DNA of 64,000 nucleotides, taken from positions 124,001 through 188,000 of the forward strand of contig NZ_JAUHPW010000001.1 in assembly GCF_030418455.1 (NCBI RefSeq), written 5' to 3'. Shown here in pieces: positions 56,839-64,000 of this stretch. Every line of letters begins with the position of its first letter. Positions within the stretch are counted from its first letter, which is position 1. The notes under the pieces are model-generated. The model worked only from the letters and a program-made list of their open reading frames with translations. It ran no database searches and was not told where the DNA came from. The DNA comes from Demequina litoralis (GTDB taxonomy: Bacteria > Actinomycetota > Actinomycetes > Actinomycetales > Demequinaceae). The position numbers and the translations under genes are program-made.

Positions 56839-59094
56839 ATGAGCATCACCGAGCTGGACCGCACGCCGACCGGGGAGGGCGAGGACCGCCCGGTGCTGCG
56901 GGTCGTCAAGCGCGACGGCCGCACGCTGATCTTCGACGACCGTCGCATCGCGGCCGCGCTCGCCAAGGCCTTCACCGCCGTGCACGGGACGCTCACCCCG
57001 GCACAGGAGGCCGCCCTCGATGGGCTGGTCGCGCGCATCGACGCGGAGCTCACCGCGCGCTTCACGGACGCCGTGAAGATCTACGAGATCCAGAGCGTGG
57101 TCGAGCACGAGCTGCTCGAGGCGGGGGAGTACGACGTCGCCCGCGCCTACATCGACTACCGCGTCGAGCGCGACTTCTCCCGCTCGAAGGCGATGGACCT
57201 CAACCATTCGATCACGCGCCTCATCTCCAAGGACTCGAGCGTGGTCCACGAGAACGCGAACAAGGACGCCGAGGTCTACAACACGCAGCGCGACCTCACC
57301 GCCGGCATGGTCGGCAAGGCGGTCGGCCTGCGGATGCTCCCGGCGCACGTCGCCAACGCGCACCAGAAGGGAGACCTGCACTACCACGACCTCGACTACC
57401 ACCCCTATGCGCCGATGACGAACTGCTGCCTCATCGACTTCCGGACGATGCTGTCGACGGGCTTCCGCATCGGCAATGCGCAGGTGTCCCCGCCGAGGTC
57501 GATCCAGACCGCGACCGCGCAGATCTCGCAGATCATCGCGAACGTCTCGTCGAGCCAGTACGGCGGATGCACCGTCAACCGCATCGACGAGCTGCTCGCC
57601 CCGTACGCCGCGCTCAACCGCGCCAAGCACGAGGCGGACGCCGCGGAGTGGATCGACGACCCGGCGCGCCGCGAGGCCTACGTCCAGGCGAAGACGCGCA
57701 AGGACATCTACGACGCGATGCAGTCGCTCGAGTACGAGATCAACACGCTGTTCACGTCCAACGGGCAGACCCCGTTCACGTCCATCGGCTTCGGTCTCGG
57801 CACGGGCTGGTACGAGCGCGAGATCCAGAAGGCGATCCTGCAGATCCGGATCCGCGGCCTCGGCGCCGAGGGTCGCACCGCGATCTTCCCCAAGCTGCTG
57901 TTCACCGTGAAGCGCGGGCTCAACCTGTCCGAGGGCGACGCCAACTACGACATCAAGCAGCTGGCGGTCGAGTGCGCGACCAAGCGCATGTACCCCGACG
58001 TCCTCAGCTACGACAAGATCGTCGAGATCACCGGCTCGTTCAAGGCGCCGATGGGCTGCCGGTCGTTCCTGCAGGGCTGGGAGGACGAGGACGGCCAGGA
58101 CGTGGTCGAGGGGCGCATGAACCTCGGCGTCGTCACGCTCAACCTCCCGCGCATCGCGCTCGAGGCCGACGGCGACCACGCGGAGTTCTGGCGGCTGCTC
58201 GACGAGCGTCTCGAGACGATGCACGATGCGCTGAGCTACCGCATCGAGCGGTGCAAGGAGGCGGTGCCGGGCAACGCGCCGATCCTGTACGTGCACGGCG
58301 CCTTCGGCAAGCGGCTCGCGCCCGCGGAGGAGGTCGACACGCTGTTCCGCGACGGCCGCGCGACGGTGTCGCTCGGGTACATCGGGCTCTACGAGGTGGC
58401 GACGGCGTTCTACGGCGGCGAGTGGGAGTCCGACCCCGAGGCCAAGGAGCTGACGGTCCGCGTGCTGCGGACGCTGCGGGAGCGTGCCGCGGCGTGGAAG
58501 GAGGCGTCGGGCTACCACTTCAGCGTCTACTCGACGCCCTCGGAGAGCCTCACGGACCGCTTCTGCCGGCTCGACAAGGAGCGCTTCGGCTCGGTGGCGG
58601 ACATCACCGACAAGGACTACTACACCAACAGCTTCCACTACGACGTGCGCAAGAACCCCACGCCGTTCGAGAAGCTCGACTTCGAGGCGGAGTACGCCCC
58701 CCTCACCTCGGGCGGCTTCATCCACTACTGCGAGTACCCGGTGCTCCAGCAGAATCCCAAGGCGCTCGAGGCGGTGTGGGACTACGCGTACGACCGGGTG
58801 GGCTACCTCGGCACCAACACCCCGATCGACCGCTGCTTCGCGTGCGGCTACGCGGGGGACTTCGACCCCACCGCGCGTGGCTTCTCGTGCCCGGCGTGCG
58901 GCAACGACGACCCGCGCACGTGCGACGTCGTCAAGCGCACGTGCGGCTACCTGGGCAACCCGCAGCAGCGGCCCATGGTGCACGGGCGCCACCAGGAGAT
59001 CTCCTCGCGGGTCAAGCACATGGACGACGACGTCCGGGTGCCGCTGTCGGCGCTCGACCCGTGCGACCGGATCGCGCGCACCGAGCAGGGCTGA
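56839..59094 (+). CDS. nrdD: Anaerobic ribonucleoside-triphosphate reductase
   Basis: 751 aa. ATP-cone (about 18-107, VLRVVKRDGRTLIFDD) for dATP control; then the glycyl-radical reductase with NDLNHSIT-like core, QVSPPRSIQTATAQ, FTSIGFGLG and CATKRMYPD. A zinc site CFAC and CPAC lies near 670-690, and the radical Gly is G703 in RTCGYLG. It reduces ribonucleotides without oxygen, so the organism can make DNA anaerobically. ATG 56839 follows GAAGGGGAG; nrdG starts 2 bp after the stop. Two NrdR-like boxes precede it. Confidence 0.96.
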   Translation: MSITELDRTPTGEGEDRPVLRVVKRDGRTLIFDDRRIAAALAKAFTAVHGTLTPAQEAALDGLVARIDAELTARFTDAVKIYEIQSVVEHELLEAGEYDVARAYIDYRVERDFSRSKAMDLNHSITRLISKDSSVVHENANKDAEVYNTQRDLTAGMVGKAVGLRMLPAHVANAHQKGDLHYHDLDYHPYAPMTNCCLIDFRTMLSTGFRIGNAQVSPPRSIQTATAQISQIIANVSSSQYGGCTVNRIDELLAPYAALNRAKHEADAAEWIDDPARREAYVQAKTRKDIYDAMQSLEYEINTLFTSNGQTPFTSIGFGLGTGWYEREIQKAILQIRIRGLGAEGRTAIFPKLLFTVKRGLNLSEGDANYDIKQLAVECATKRMYPDVLSYDKIVEITGSFKAPMGCRSFLQGWEDEDGQDVVEGRMNLGVVTLNLPRIALEADGDHAEFWRLLDERLETMHDALSYRIERCKEAVPGNAPILYVHGAFGKRLAPAEEVDTLFRDGRATVSLGYIGLYEVATAFYGGEWESDPEAKELTVRVLRTLRERAAAWKEASGYHFSVYSTPSESLTDRFCRLDKERFGSVADITDKDYYTNSFHYDVRKNPTPFEKLDFEAEYAPLTSGGFIHYCEYPVLQQNPKALEAVWDYAYDRVGYLGTNTPIDRCFACGYAGDFDPTARGFSCPACGNDDPRTCDVVKRTCGYLGNPQQRPMVHGRHQEISSRVKHMDDDVRVPLSALDPCDRIARTEQG

Positions 59095-59096
59095 CG

Positions 59097-59660
59097 ATGC
59101 ATCGGACGCCCGTGCGCGAGTCCTGGCTGGCCTCCCGGGTCAGCCAGGGCCACGTCGCCGACTACAAGCCGTTCGTCTTCGTCGACGGCGAGGGCGTGCG
59201 GTGCTCGCTGTATGTGTCGGGCTGCCTGTTCCAGTGCGAGGGCTGCTTCAACGAGGACGCGTGGAGCTTCCGGTGCGGCGAGCCGTACACGCTGGAGATG
59301 GAGCAGCGCATCCTCGCCGACCTCGCGCATCCCGCGGTGCAGGGCCTGTCCCTGGTGGGCGGCGAGCCGTTCCTCAACACCGGCACGTGCCTGTCCCTGG
59401 TGCGCCGCATGCGGGCCGAGCTGCCGGGCAAGGACGTGTGGTGCTGGACCGGCTACACGCTCGAGCAGCTGCTCGCCGAGAGCGACGACAAGCGGGCCCT
59501 GCTCGAGGAGATCGACGTGCTCGTCGACGGCCCGTTCGACCTCGCGCGGCGCGACCTCACCCTCGCGTTCCGGGGCAGCCGCAACCAGCGCGTGCTCGAC
59601 GTGCCGGCGTCGCTCGCCGCCGGCGCGGCCGTGCCGTGGCGAGGCGCCGCGGCATCCTAG
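59097..59660 (+). CDS. nrdG: Anaerobic ribonucleotide reductase activating protein (radical SAM)
   Basis: 187 aa. The radical-SAM cluster motif is C43-x3-C47-x2-C50 (GCLFQCEGCFN), followed by LSLVGGEPFLN and VDVLVDGPFDLARRD. It uses S-adenosylmethionine to install the glycyl radical on NrdD. The family's usual length is near 155-200 aa. It is coupled to nrdD by a 2-bp gap and ends before a long inverted-repeat region. Confidence 0.95.
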   Translation: MHRTPVRESWLASRVSQGHVADYKPFVFVDGEGVRCSLYVSGCLFQCEGCFNEDAWSFRCGEPYTLEMEQRILADLAHPAVQGLSLVGGEPFLNTGTCLSLVRRMRAELPGKDVWCWTGYTLEQLLAESDDKRALLEEIDVLVDGPFDLARRDLTLAFRGSRNQRVLDVPASLAAGAAVPWRGAAAS

Positions 59661-59680
59661 GCGGGGTGTCCCGTCCGCGT

Positions 59681-59856
59681 GCTCGCCGTTTTCATGCACC
59701 TTCGGCGCGCGCGACCGCGCCACGGGACCTGCGAGCCCACCCGGAGAGCGATAGGCGCCATCTAGCAGGACGTTCGCGAGCGGGCATCCCGAGGGCGCCG
59801 CTCGGCGGCGCCGCCGAGGCGCCCCCGGGCGCGCTTCGTGCATGAAATCGGCGAGC
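59681..59856. repeat. Inverted-repeat element C between nrdG and aguA
   Basis: GCTCGCCGTTTTCATGCAC (59681-59699) and GTGCATGAAATCGGCGAGC (59838-59856) are complementary at 18 of 19 positions. The 138 bases between them contain GC-rich internal palindromes (GGCGCC repeats around 59790-59822) and no open reading frame. It differs in sequence from elements A and B but has the same place, between convergent genes. Either a large terminator or a non-autonomous mobile element. Confidence 0.6.
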
Positions 59857-59905
59857 GTCGGGAAGGCGTGCAGGCGGGGCAGCGGATGGGGTGGGAGCGG
59901 GCTCG

Positions 59906-60928
59906 TCAGGCCCTGATCGCCGGCTGCTGCTGCGTGATGCAGTGGATGCCGCCTCCGCGGTCGAAGATCGGGCGTGCGTCCACCGGCACGATCTCGCGGC
60001 CCGGGTAGGCGGCCGCCAGGACCTCGAGCGCCGCGGCGTCGTGCGGATCGTCGAACACGCACGCGACGACTGCGCCGTTGAGGACGTAGTGGTTGACGTA
60101 GGACCAGTCGACCCAGCCCTCGTCGTCGCGCAGCGTCGCCGGCGCCGGGATCGCGACGAGGTCCAACGGGCCGCCGTCGGCATCCGTCGCGGCCGCCAGC
60201 ACCTCGCGCACCTGCGCGGAGACCACGTGATCCGGGTGCGCCGGGTCGCGCTGGTCGTGCACCAGCACCTGGCCACCGGGGGTGAAGCACGCGACGATGT
60301 CCACGTGGCCGCGAGTGCCGTAGCGCTCCGAGTCGCGGGTGAGGCCGCGCGGAAGCCAGATCACCTTGCGCGCGCCAAGGGTGCGCTCGAGCTCGTCCTC
60401 CACCCGGGCACGCGTCCAGCCGGGGTTGCGGCCCGGATCGAGCTGCACGGTCTCGGTGACGAGGAAGGTGCCGCGGCCGTCGGTATGGATGCCCCCGCCC
60501 TCGTTCACCATGGCGCTGCCGATGCGCGGCACGTCCGCCGATGCCAGGGCGGCGCGCGCGGCCAGCGCGTCCCTGTCCCAGGTGGCCCAGTCCTGCGCGC
60601 CCCAGCCGTTGAAGACCCAGTCGACGCCGGCGAGCTCGCCCGCGTCATCGATGAAGGTGGGCCCGATGTCGCGGAACCACGCGTCGTCCAGCGGCGCCTC
60701 CAGCAGCACGATGCGCGGATCGAGGTGCGCGCGCGCCGCGCCGACGGCCTCCGGGCCGACGAGCATCGTGAGGGGCTCGCGCGCGATCACGGCGTTCGCG
60801 ACGGCGGCCCACGTGCGCCGTGCCTCCTCGGCCAGGTCAGCCGTGTCGCCCAGCGTGTAGCCCGTGCTGGGCCAGGCCATCCAGGTGCGGGTGTGGGGCT
60901 CCCACTCGGCGGGCATGCGGCGGCTCAT
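59906..60928 (-). CDS. aguA: Agmatine deiminase
   Basis: 340 aa. Guanidino-group modifying enzyme fold: MPAEWEPHTRTWMAWPS, DAWFRDIGPTF, NEGGGIHTDGRGT, GHVDIVACF and the catalytic C330 in GGGIHCITQQQ. It converts agmatine to N-carbamoylputrescine. No N-carbamoylputrescine amidohydrolase of the nitrilase type is next to it; instead it overlaps by 4 bp an amidase of the signature family, which could act on the product. ATG 60928 with GAGGAG upstream. Confidence 0.95.
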   Translation of the reverse strand: MSRRMPAEWEPHTRTWMAWPSTGYTLGDTADLAEEARRTWAAVANAVIAREPLTMLVGPEAVGAARAHLDPRIVLLEAPLDDAWFRDIGPTFIDDAGELAGVDWVFNGWGAQDWATWDRDALAARAALASADVPRIGSAMVNEGGGIHTDGRGTFLVTETVQLDPGRNPGWTRARVEDELERTLGARKVIWLPRGLTRDSERYGTRGHVDIVACFTPGGQVLVHDQRDPAHPDHVVSAQVREVLAAATDADGGPLDLVAIPAPATLRDDEGWVDWSYVNHYVLNGAVVACVFDDPHDAAALEVLAAAYPGREIVPVDARPIFDRGGGIHCITQQQPAIRA

Positions 60929-62646
60929 GGGGTCTCCTCGGTGGCGGGAAGTCGGGGGGTGCGGGGTGGCGCGACGCGTCGGGGGCCGACCGCCTCGAAG
61001 GCGGTGCCGAGCCGCAGCAGCGCGCTGTCGTCGTACGCCCGGCCCGCGAAGGTGAGGCCCACCGGCATGCCGGTGCCGCGCATCGTGCCCATGGGGACCG
61101 TGACGGTGGGAACGCCCAGGTGGCGGATGGCGAGGTTGCCGTTGGCGATCCACACGCCGTTGCGCCATCCCTCGTCGGCGGAGACGGGATCGACGTCCAT
61201 GTCCGCGCGCGCGACGTCCGCGACGGCGGGGAACACCAGCGCGTCGAGCCCGTGGCGGTCCATCCAGTCCTCGAGGTCCGCCTTCCGGATCGCCTCGAGC
61301 CCCGCGAGGCCCTCGGCGAGCGTCGGGATGTCCTCGAGGCGCGTTCCCGGGTGGGCGCGCACCCACGCGGGGTAGTCCGCGATGTCGTCGTCGAAGCCCG
61401 TGTAGCGGTCGGGGAGGGCGCCCTCGGGGTGGGGGAAGATCCGTGCGCCGTCGACGTCCGCGAGCGTGCGCAGCGCGGTGTCGTCGTTCGCCGACAGGAA
61501 GTCGTCCCAGGCCCACGCGGAGAGGTCCACGATCTCCCTGGCGAGGAACCCGGCGGGCAGCTCGGGCCGGTCCTTGATCGTCGGCGCGCCGGGCCGGTCG
61601 CCCTCGTAGCGCGACACCATCGGCAGGTCGACCTCGATGACGGTGGCCCCGGCCGCCTGGAGGTCCGCGCGGGCGCGCTCCCACAGCGCGATCACGTCGG
61701 GATGGGTGTCGATGCGGGTTCCCGTCGGGCCGCCGATGCCGGGGGACGATGCGGTGCCCGCCTCCGCGTCGGCGTTGACGTACATGCGGGGGATGCCGAG
61801 CACGACCCCGGTGAGGGAGGCCTCGTCCGCGAGCGCGGGGTACGAGTCGGGCCGGACCGCGGAGGCGCGCGGCAGCGCGACCCAGGGCTGCGCGCGCCAC
61901 AGGTCGCCGCGGGTCTCGGCGTCGTCGGCGACGATCACATCGAGCACCTCGAGGAGGTCTGCCATGGTGCGGGTGTGGGGGACCACCACGTCCATCGTCG
62001 GCACGAGCGGCCAGTTCCCCCGCACGGAGATCACGCCACGGGACGGCGTGTACGCGCAGAGCGCGTTGTGGGACGCGGGCCCGCGGCCGCTCGACCAGGT
62101 CTCCTCGCCGAGGCCGAAGGCGCACAGGCTCGCCGCGGTCGCCGTGCCGGATCCGTTCGACGAGCCCGAGGCGAACGGGGCGGTGAGGAAGTCGGCGTGG
62201 TAGGGGCTCTCGGCGCGGCCGTACACGCCGCGCTGCATCCCGCCGTTCGCCATGGGCGGCATGTTCGTGAGGCCCAGGCAGATCGCGCCGGCCGCGCGCA
62301 GGCGCGCGATCGTGAACGCGTCGTGCTGTGCCACCAGGTCCTTGAAGGCCGCGCTGCCGGCGGCCGCGGTGAGGCCCTCGACCAGGTACGAGTCCTTGGC
62401 GGTGTAGGGGATCCCGTCGAGCGGGCCCCGAGCGGCGCCGGCGGCCCGGCGTGCGTCGGAGGCCTCGGCCTCGGCGAGCGCGTCGGGGTTGGTCACGACG
62501 ATGGCGTTGAGTGCGGTCGCCGTGCCCGGCGCGTCGTACGCCGCCGCGCGCGCGGCGTATGCCCGGACGAGCTCGACCGCGGTGGTCCGTCCCGACTCGA
62601 GCGCGGCACGCAGCTCGGCGATGGTGGCCTCGACGACGTCGATCAC
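60925..62646 (-). CDS. Amidase-signature family amidase
   Basis: 573 aa from GTG 62646. Catalytic Lys in GIPYTAKDSYLVEG and the Ser-cisSer-Ser region ASGSSNGSGTATAASLC, with the ending NLAIRHLGVPTVTVPMG and GLTFAGRAYDDSALL. It hydrolyses a linear amide; in this operon the substrate may come from agmatine breakdown (inference). A TTG at 62700 is in frame but would place the start inside the TetR operator; GTG 62646 has GGGAG six bases upstream and is preferred. It overlaps aguA by 4 bp. Confidence 0.87.
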   Translation of the reverse strand: MIDVVEATIAELRAALESGRTTAVELVRAYAARAAAYDAPGTATALNAIVVTNPDALAEAEASDARRAAGAARGPLDGIPYTAKDSYLVEGLTAAAGSAAFKDLVAQHDAFTIARLRAAGAICLGLTNMPPMANGGMQRGVYGRAESPYHADFLTAPFASGSSNGSGTATAASLCAFGLGEETWSSGRGPASHNALCAYTPSRGVISVRGNWPLVPTMDVVVPHTRTMADLLEVLDVIVADDAETRGDLWRAQPWVALPRASAVRPDSYPALADEASLTGVVLGIPRMYVNADAEAGTASSPGIGGPTGTRIDTHPDVIALWERARADLQAAGATVIEVDLPMVSRYEGDRPGAPTIKDRPELPAGFLAREIVDLSAWAWDDFLSANDDTALRTLADVDGARIFPHPEGALPDRYTGFDDDIADYPAWVRAHPGTRLEDIPTLAEGLAGLEAIRKADLEDWMDRHGLDALVFPAVADVARADMDVDPVSADEGWRNGVWIANGNLAIRHLGVPTVTVPMGTMRGTGMPVGLTFAGRAYDDSALLRLGTAFEAVGPRRVAPPRTPRLPATEETP

Positions 62647-62682
62647 GGGCGCTCCCGTCCCCGCGGGTGGCCCCGCGACCGC

Positions 62683-62702
62683 AGTTGATCGGTTGATCAA
62701 CT
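62683..62702. promoter_or_regulatory. 20-bp TetR-type operator between amidase and tetR genes
   Basis: AGTTGATC-GGTT-GATCAACT: eight-base arms in perfect complement around a four-base centre. On the plus strand it lies just before TACAGA (62714), the likely -10 of the tetR-like gene; on the minus strand it lies just after TAGGTT (62711-62716), the likely -10 of the amidase gene. Binding would therefore repress both. Confidence 0.7.
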
Positions 62703-62728
62703 GGGCCCGAACCTACAGAATCGTCCCC

Positions 62729-63304
62729 ATGCCGTCAACGACCCCCGCAGCCGCGCAGCGCCTCGCCGGACCCGAGCGACGCGCCGCGATCCTCACCGCC
62801 GCCACCGAGCTCGCGCTCTCCGAGGGCCTCGCCGCGCTTACGCTGCGCCGCGTGGGGGAGCGCGCCGGCGTCGCGTCGGGCCTGGTCGCCCACTACGTGG
62901 ATGGCATGGACGCGCTGGTGGCCGAGGTGTTCGCCCGCATCTCCGGGGAGGAGCGCGCCGAGGTGGCCCGGGTGGAAGGCGTCGCGGCGGTGGTGCGCAC
63001 CCTCACCGACGGCAGCCGCGACGCGGTCACCCTCGTGTGGGTGCAGGCCTGGGCGGCGGCGCCCGGCAATGCGGAGCTCGCGCGCGCCGTGCGCGCGGAG
63101 ATGGACGCCTGGCAGGGGCTGCTCGAGGAGCGGCTCCGTGAGGCCGGAGCCCCCGACCCTGCCCCTGTCGCGCGGGTCCTGCTGGGCATGATCGACGGCG
63201 TCAACGCCCATGGCCTCGCCGACTGGCGAGATCGCGCCGACCACGCGCCCCTGCTGATGCGGGCCCTCGAGTCGATGCTGGGCCTCCCCCTCGACTCCCC
63301 ATGA
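62729..63304 (+). CDS. TetR-family transcriptional regulator
   Basis: 191 aa. Helix-turn-helix at about 20-65 (RRAAILTAATELALSEGLAALTLRRVGERAGVASGLVAHYVDG). The C-terminal part resembles BetI/TetR_C_6 regulators. It is divergent from amidase-aguA and the palindrome at 62683-62702 fits its operator, so agmatine or another amide is the likely inducer. ATG 62729 is nine bases after TACAGA. The last codons and TGA are in the left arm of element B. Confidence 0.9.
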   Translation: MPSTTPAAAQRLAGPERRAAILTAATELALSEGLAALTLRRVGERAGVASGLVAHYVDGMDALVAEVFARISGEERAEVARVEGVAAVVRTLTDGSRDAVTLVWVQAWAAAPGNAELARAVRAEMDAWQGLLEERLREAGAPDPAPVARVLLGMIDGVNAHGLADWRDRADHAPLLMRALESMLGLPLDSP

Positions 63305-63377
63305 CAAAGGTGACAGGAGTGACTGCCGACACCTGAAGTCACCTGCGCCACATGCGTCACCTTCTTCATGGGGAATC
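63293..63377. repeat. Inverted-repeat element B between convergent genes
   Basis: Left arm GACTCCCCATGA-CAAAGGTGAC (63293-63314) and right arm GTCACCTTCT-TCATGGGGAATC (63356-63377) are complementary at 19 of 22 positions. Reversed, it aligns with element A end to end (GATTCCC-ATGAAGAAGGTGA at one end, TGTCACC-TTGTCAT-GGG at the other), with a divergent middle rich in GGTGAC/GTCAC. It provides the stop of the tetR-like gene, just as A does for the decarboxylase. Confidence 0.7.
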
Positions 63378-64000
63378 AGGAGAGCAGCGCTGGGGCAAGG
63401 GTCCTCGCGATCCTTTGCGCGCGCAGGGGGTTGCCGGTCGGGTCGAGGCCGGGGGAGTAGGCGGCGAGGGCGCCCGCGCCCGGCGCGACCATCACGAGCC
63501 CGCCGGCGATGCCGCTCTTGGCCGGCAGACCGACCTCCGCCCTCCAGGACGCGGTCGCCTCGTACAGCCCGGCGAGCGCCATCGCCTCGAGCGCGATCGC
63601 GGCCGCCTCCTCGGACACGACCCGCGCGCCGGAGACGGGGTCGAGCCCGCCGTGGGCGAGCACGGCGCCCATGCGCGCGAGCTCCCGCACCGTGAGGCCC
63701 AGGCACGACTGGTACGTGTACAGGTGAAGCGCGTCCTCGAGGTCGCAGCCGAGCAGGGAGTGCTCGGCGAGCAGGCCCGCGAGCACCCGGTTGCGCTCGT
63801 TGGTGGCGTGGATCGCATCGACCATCACCGCGTCCGCGGCGAGCGCACGACCCGCGAAGGCCGATAGCCCTTCCCGGATCGCGGCCTCGCCCGCGCGCAC
63901 GTCGCCGCCCCCGAGCAGGCTCGACGCCGTGATCGCGCCCGGGTTGACCATGGGGTTGGTCCTGCCGTCGGGCGCGTCGGTGATGGCGGCCGGGTCGTTG
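63376..64000 (-). CDS. glsA: Glutaminase (partial, N-terminus off window)
   Basis: The C-terminal 208 codons are present; the frame is open to the right edge. Serine-dependent glutaminase signatures: NPMVNPGAI, NERNRVLAGLLAEH, LYTYQSCLGLTVRELARMG (Tyr and Cys region), and GLPAKSGIAGGLVMVAPG. It deaminates glutamine to glutamate and ammonia. Together with gadB elsewhere in the window it could contribute to acid resistance. The stop lies at the edge of element B. Confidence 0.92.
   Translation of the reverse strand, partial: NDPAAITDAPDGRTNPMVNPGAITASSLLGGGDVRAGEAAIREGLSAFAGRALAADAVMVDAIHATNERNRVLAGLLAEHSLLGCDLEDALHLYTYQSCLGLTVRELARMGAVLAHGGLDPVSGARVVSEEAAAIALEAMALAGLYEATASWRAEVGLPAKSGIAGGLVMVAPGAGALAAYSPGLDPTGNPLRAQRIARTLAPALLS

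Noticed and set aside
62647..62700. TTG 62700 as amidase start
   Set aside because: It would lie within the 20-bp operator and adds a Pro/Gly-rich extension outside the family; GTG 62646 has a ribosome-binding site.

Overview
The window is about 72% GC. It is densely coded, uses many GTG starts, has actinobacterial -10 hexamers (TAnnnT) placed about six bases before start codons, and carries a RamB-type regulator next to the glyoxylate genes. This points to a high-GC Actinomycetota, most likely a Micrococcales lineage (Cellulomonadaceae/Demequinaceae-like); that placement is inferred from style and gene content only. I saw no phage, insertion sequence, CRISPR, rRNA or tRNA.

Layout. 1-3.1 kb: a PAS sensor kinase and a response-regulator/thioredoxin-reductase fusion (cut by the left edge). 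3.3-14 kb: lipoproteins, a DEAD-box helicase, unusual SDRs, a GH15 enzyme and a membrane alpha/beta hydrolase. 14.3-22.6 kb: a surface-polysaccharide cluster with a GT2-GtrA fusion, a cellulose-synthase-like GT2, a membrane glycosyltransferase fused to a GH8 (BcsZ-like) domain that has lost its acid Glu, a stand-alone GtrA, an FAD oxidoreductase, and a secreted GH5 whose fold elements are in circularly permuted order. 22.7-31.4 kb: flavoenzymes, an alcohol dehydrogenase-DUF4334 fusion and small stress or lipid-type proteins. 31.5-36.2 kb: MMPL transporter plus YhgE/Pip pair. 36-41 kb: aldose epimerase, NlpC/P60 hydrolase, glutamate decarboxylase, membrane proteins. 41.2-45.8 kb: RamB-like regulator divergent from aceA-aceB (glyoxylate shunt). 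45.8-50 kb: aminotransferase, MetE-like methyltransferase, PLP decarboxylase. 50-56 kb: GT2-GtrA with phosphodiester glycosidase, DHOD-like flavoenzyme, VanY-type peptidase. 56.8-59.7 kb: nrdDG with a tandem NrdR-box-like promoter. 59.9-63.3 kb: amidase-aguA operon divergent from a TetR regulator across a 20-bp palindrome. 63.4 kb to the edge: glutaminase (partial).

How parts may work together. The polysaccharide cluster has lipid-linked sugar synthesis and flipping (GT2-GtrA, GtrA), a processive glycan synthase, a polyprenyl-sugar-dependent transferase with a pseudo-GH8 lectin-like tail, and a secreted endo-glucanase-like enzyme. That is the set expected for making, decorating and trimming a beta-glucan-like exopolymer, but in an arrangement I do not recognise as a described system.

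Non-genic signals. The 10-mer GGACGATGCG (either strand) occurs 23 times by eye, far above chance, often between genes, and is absent from the 8.8 kb polysaccharide cluster. Three convergent gene junctions carry long inverted-repeat elements; two of them are the same family in opposite orientation.
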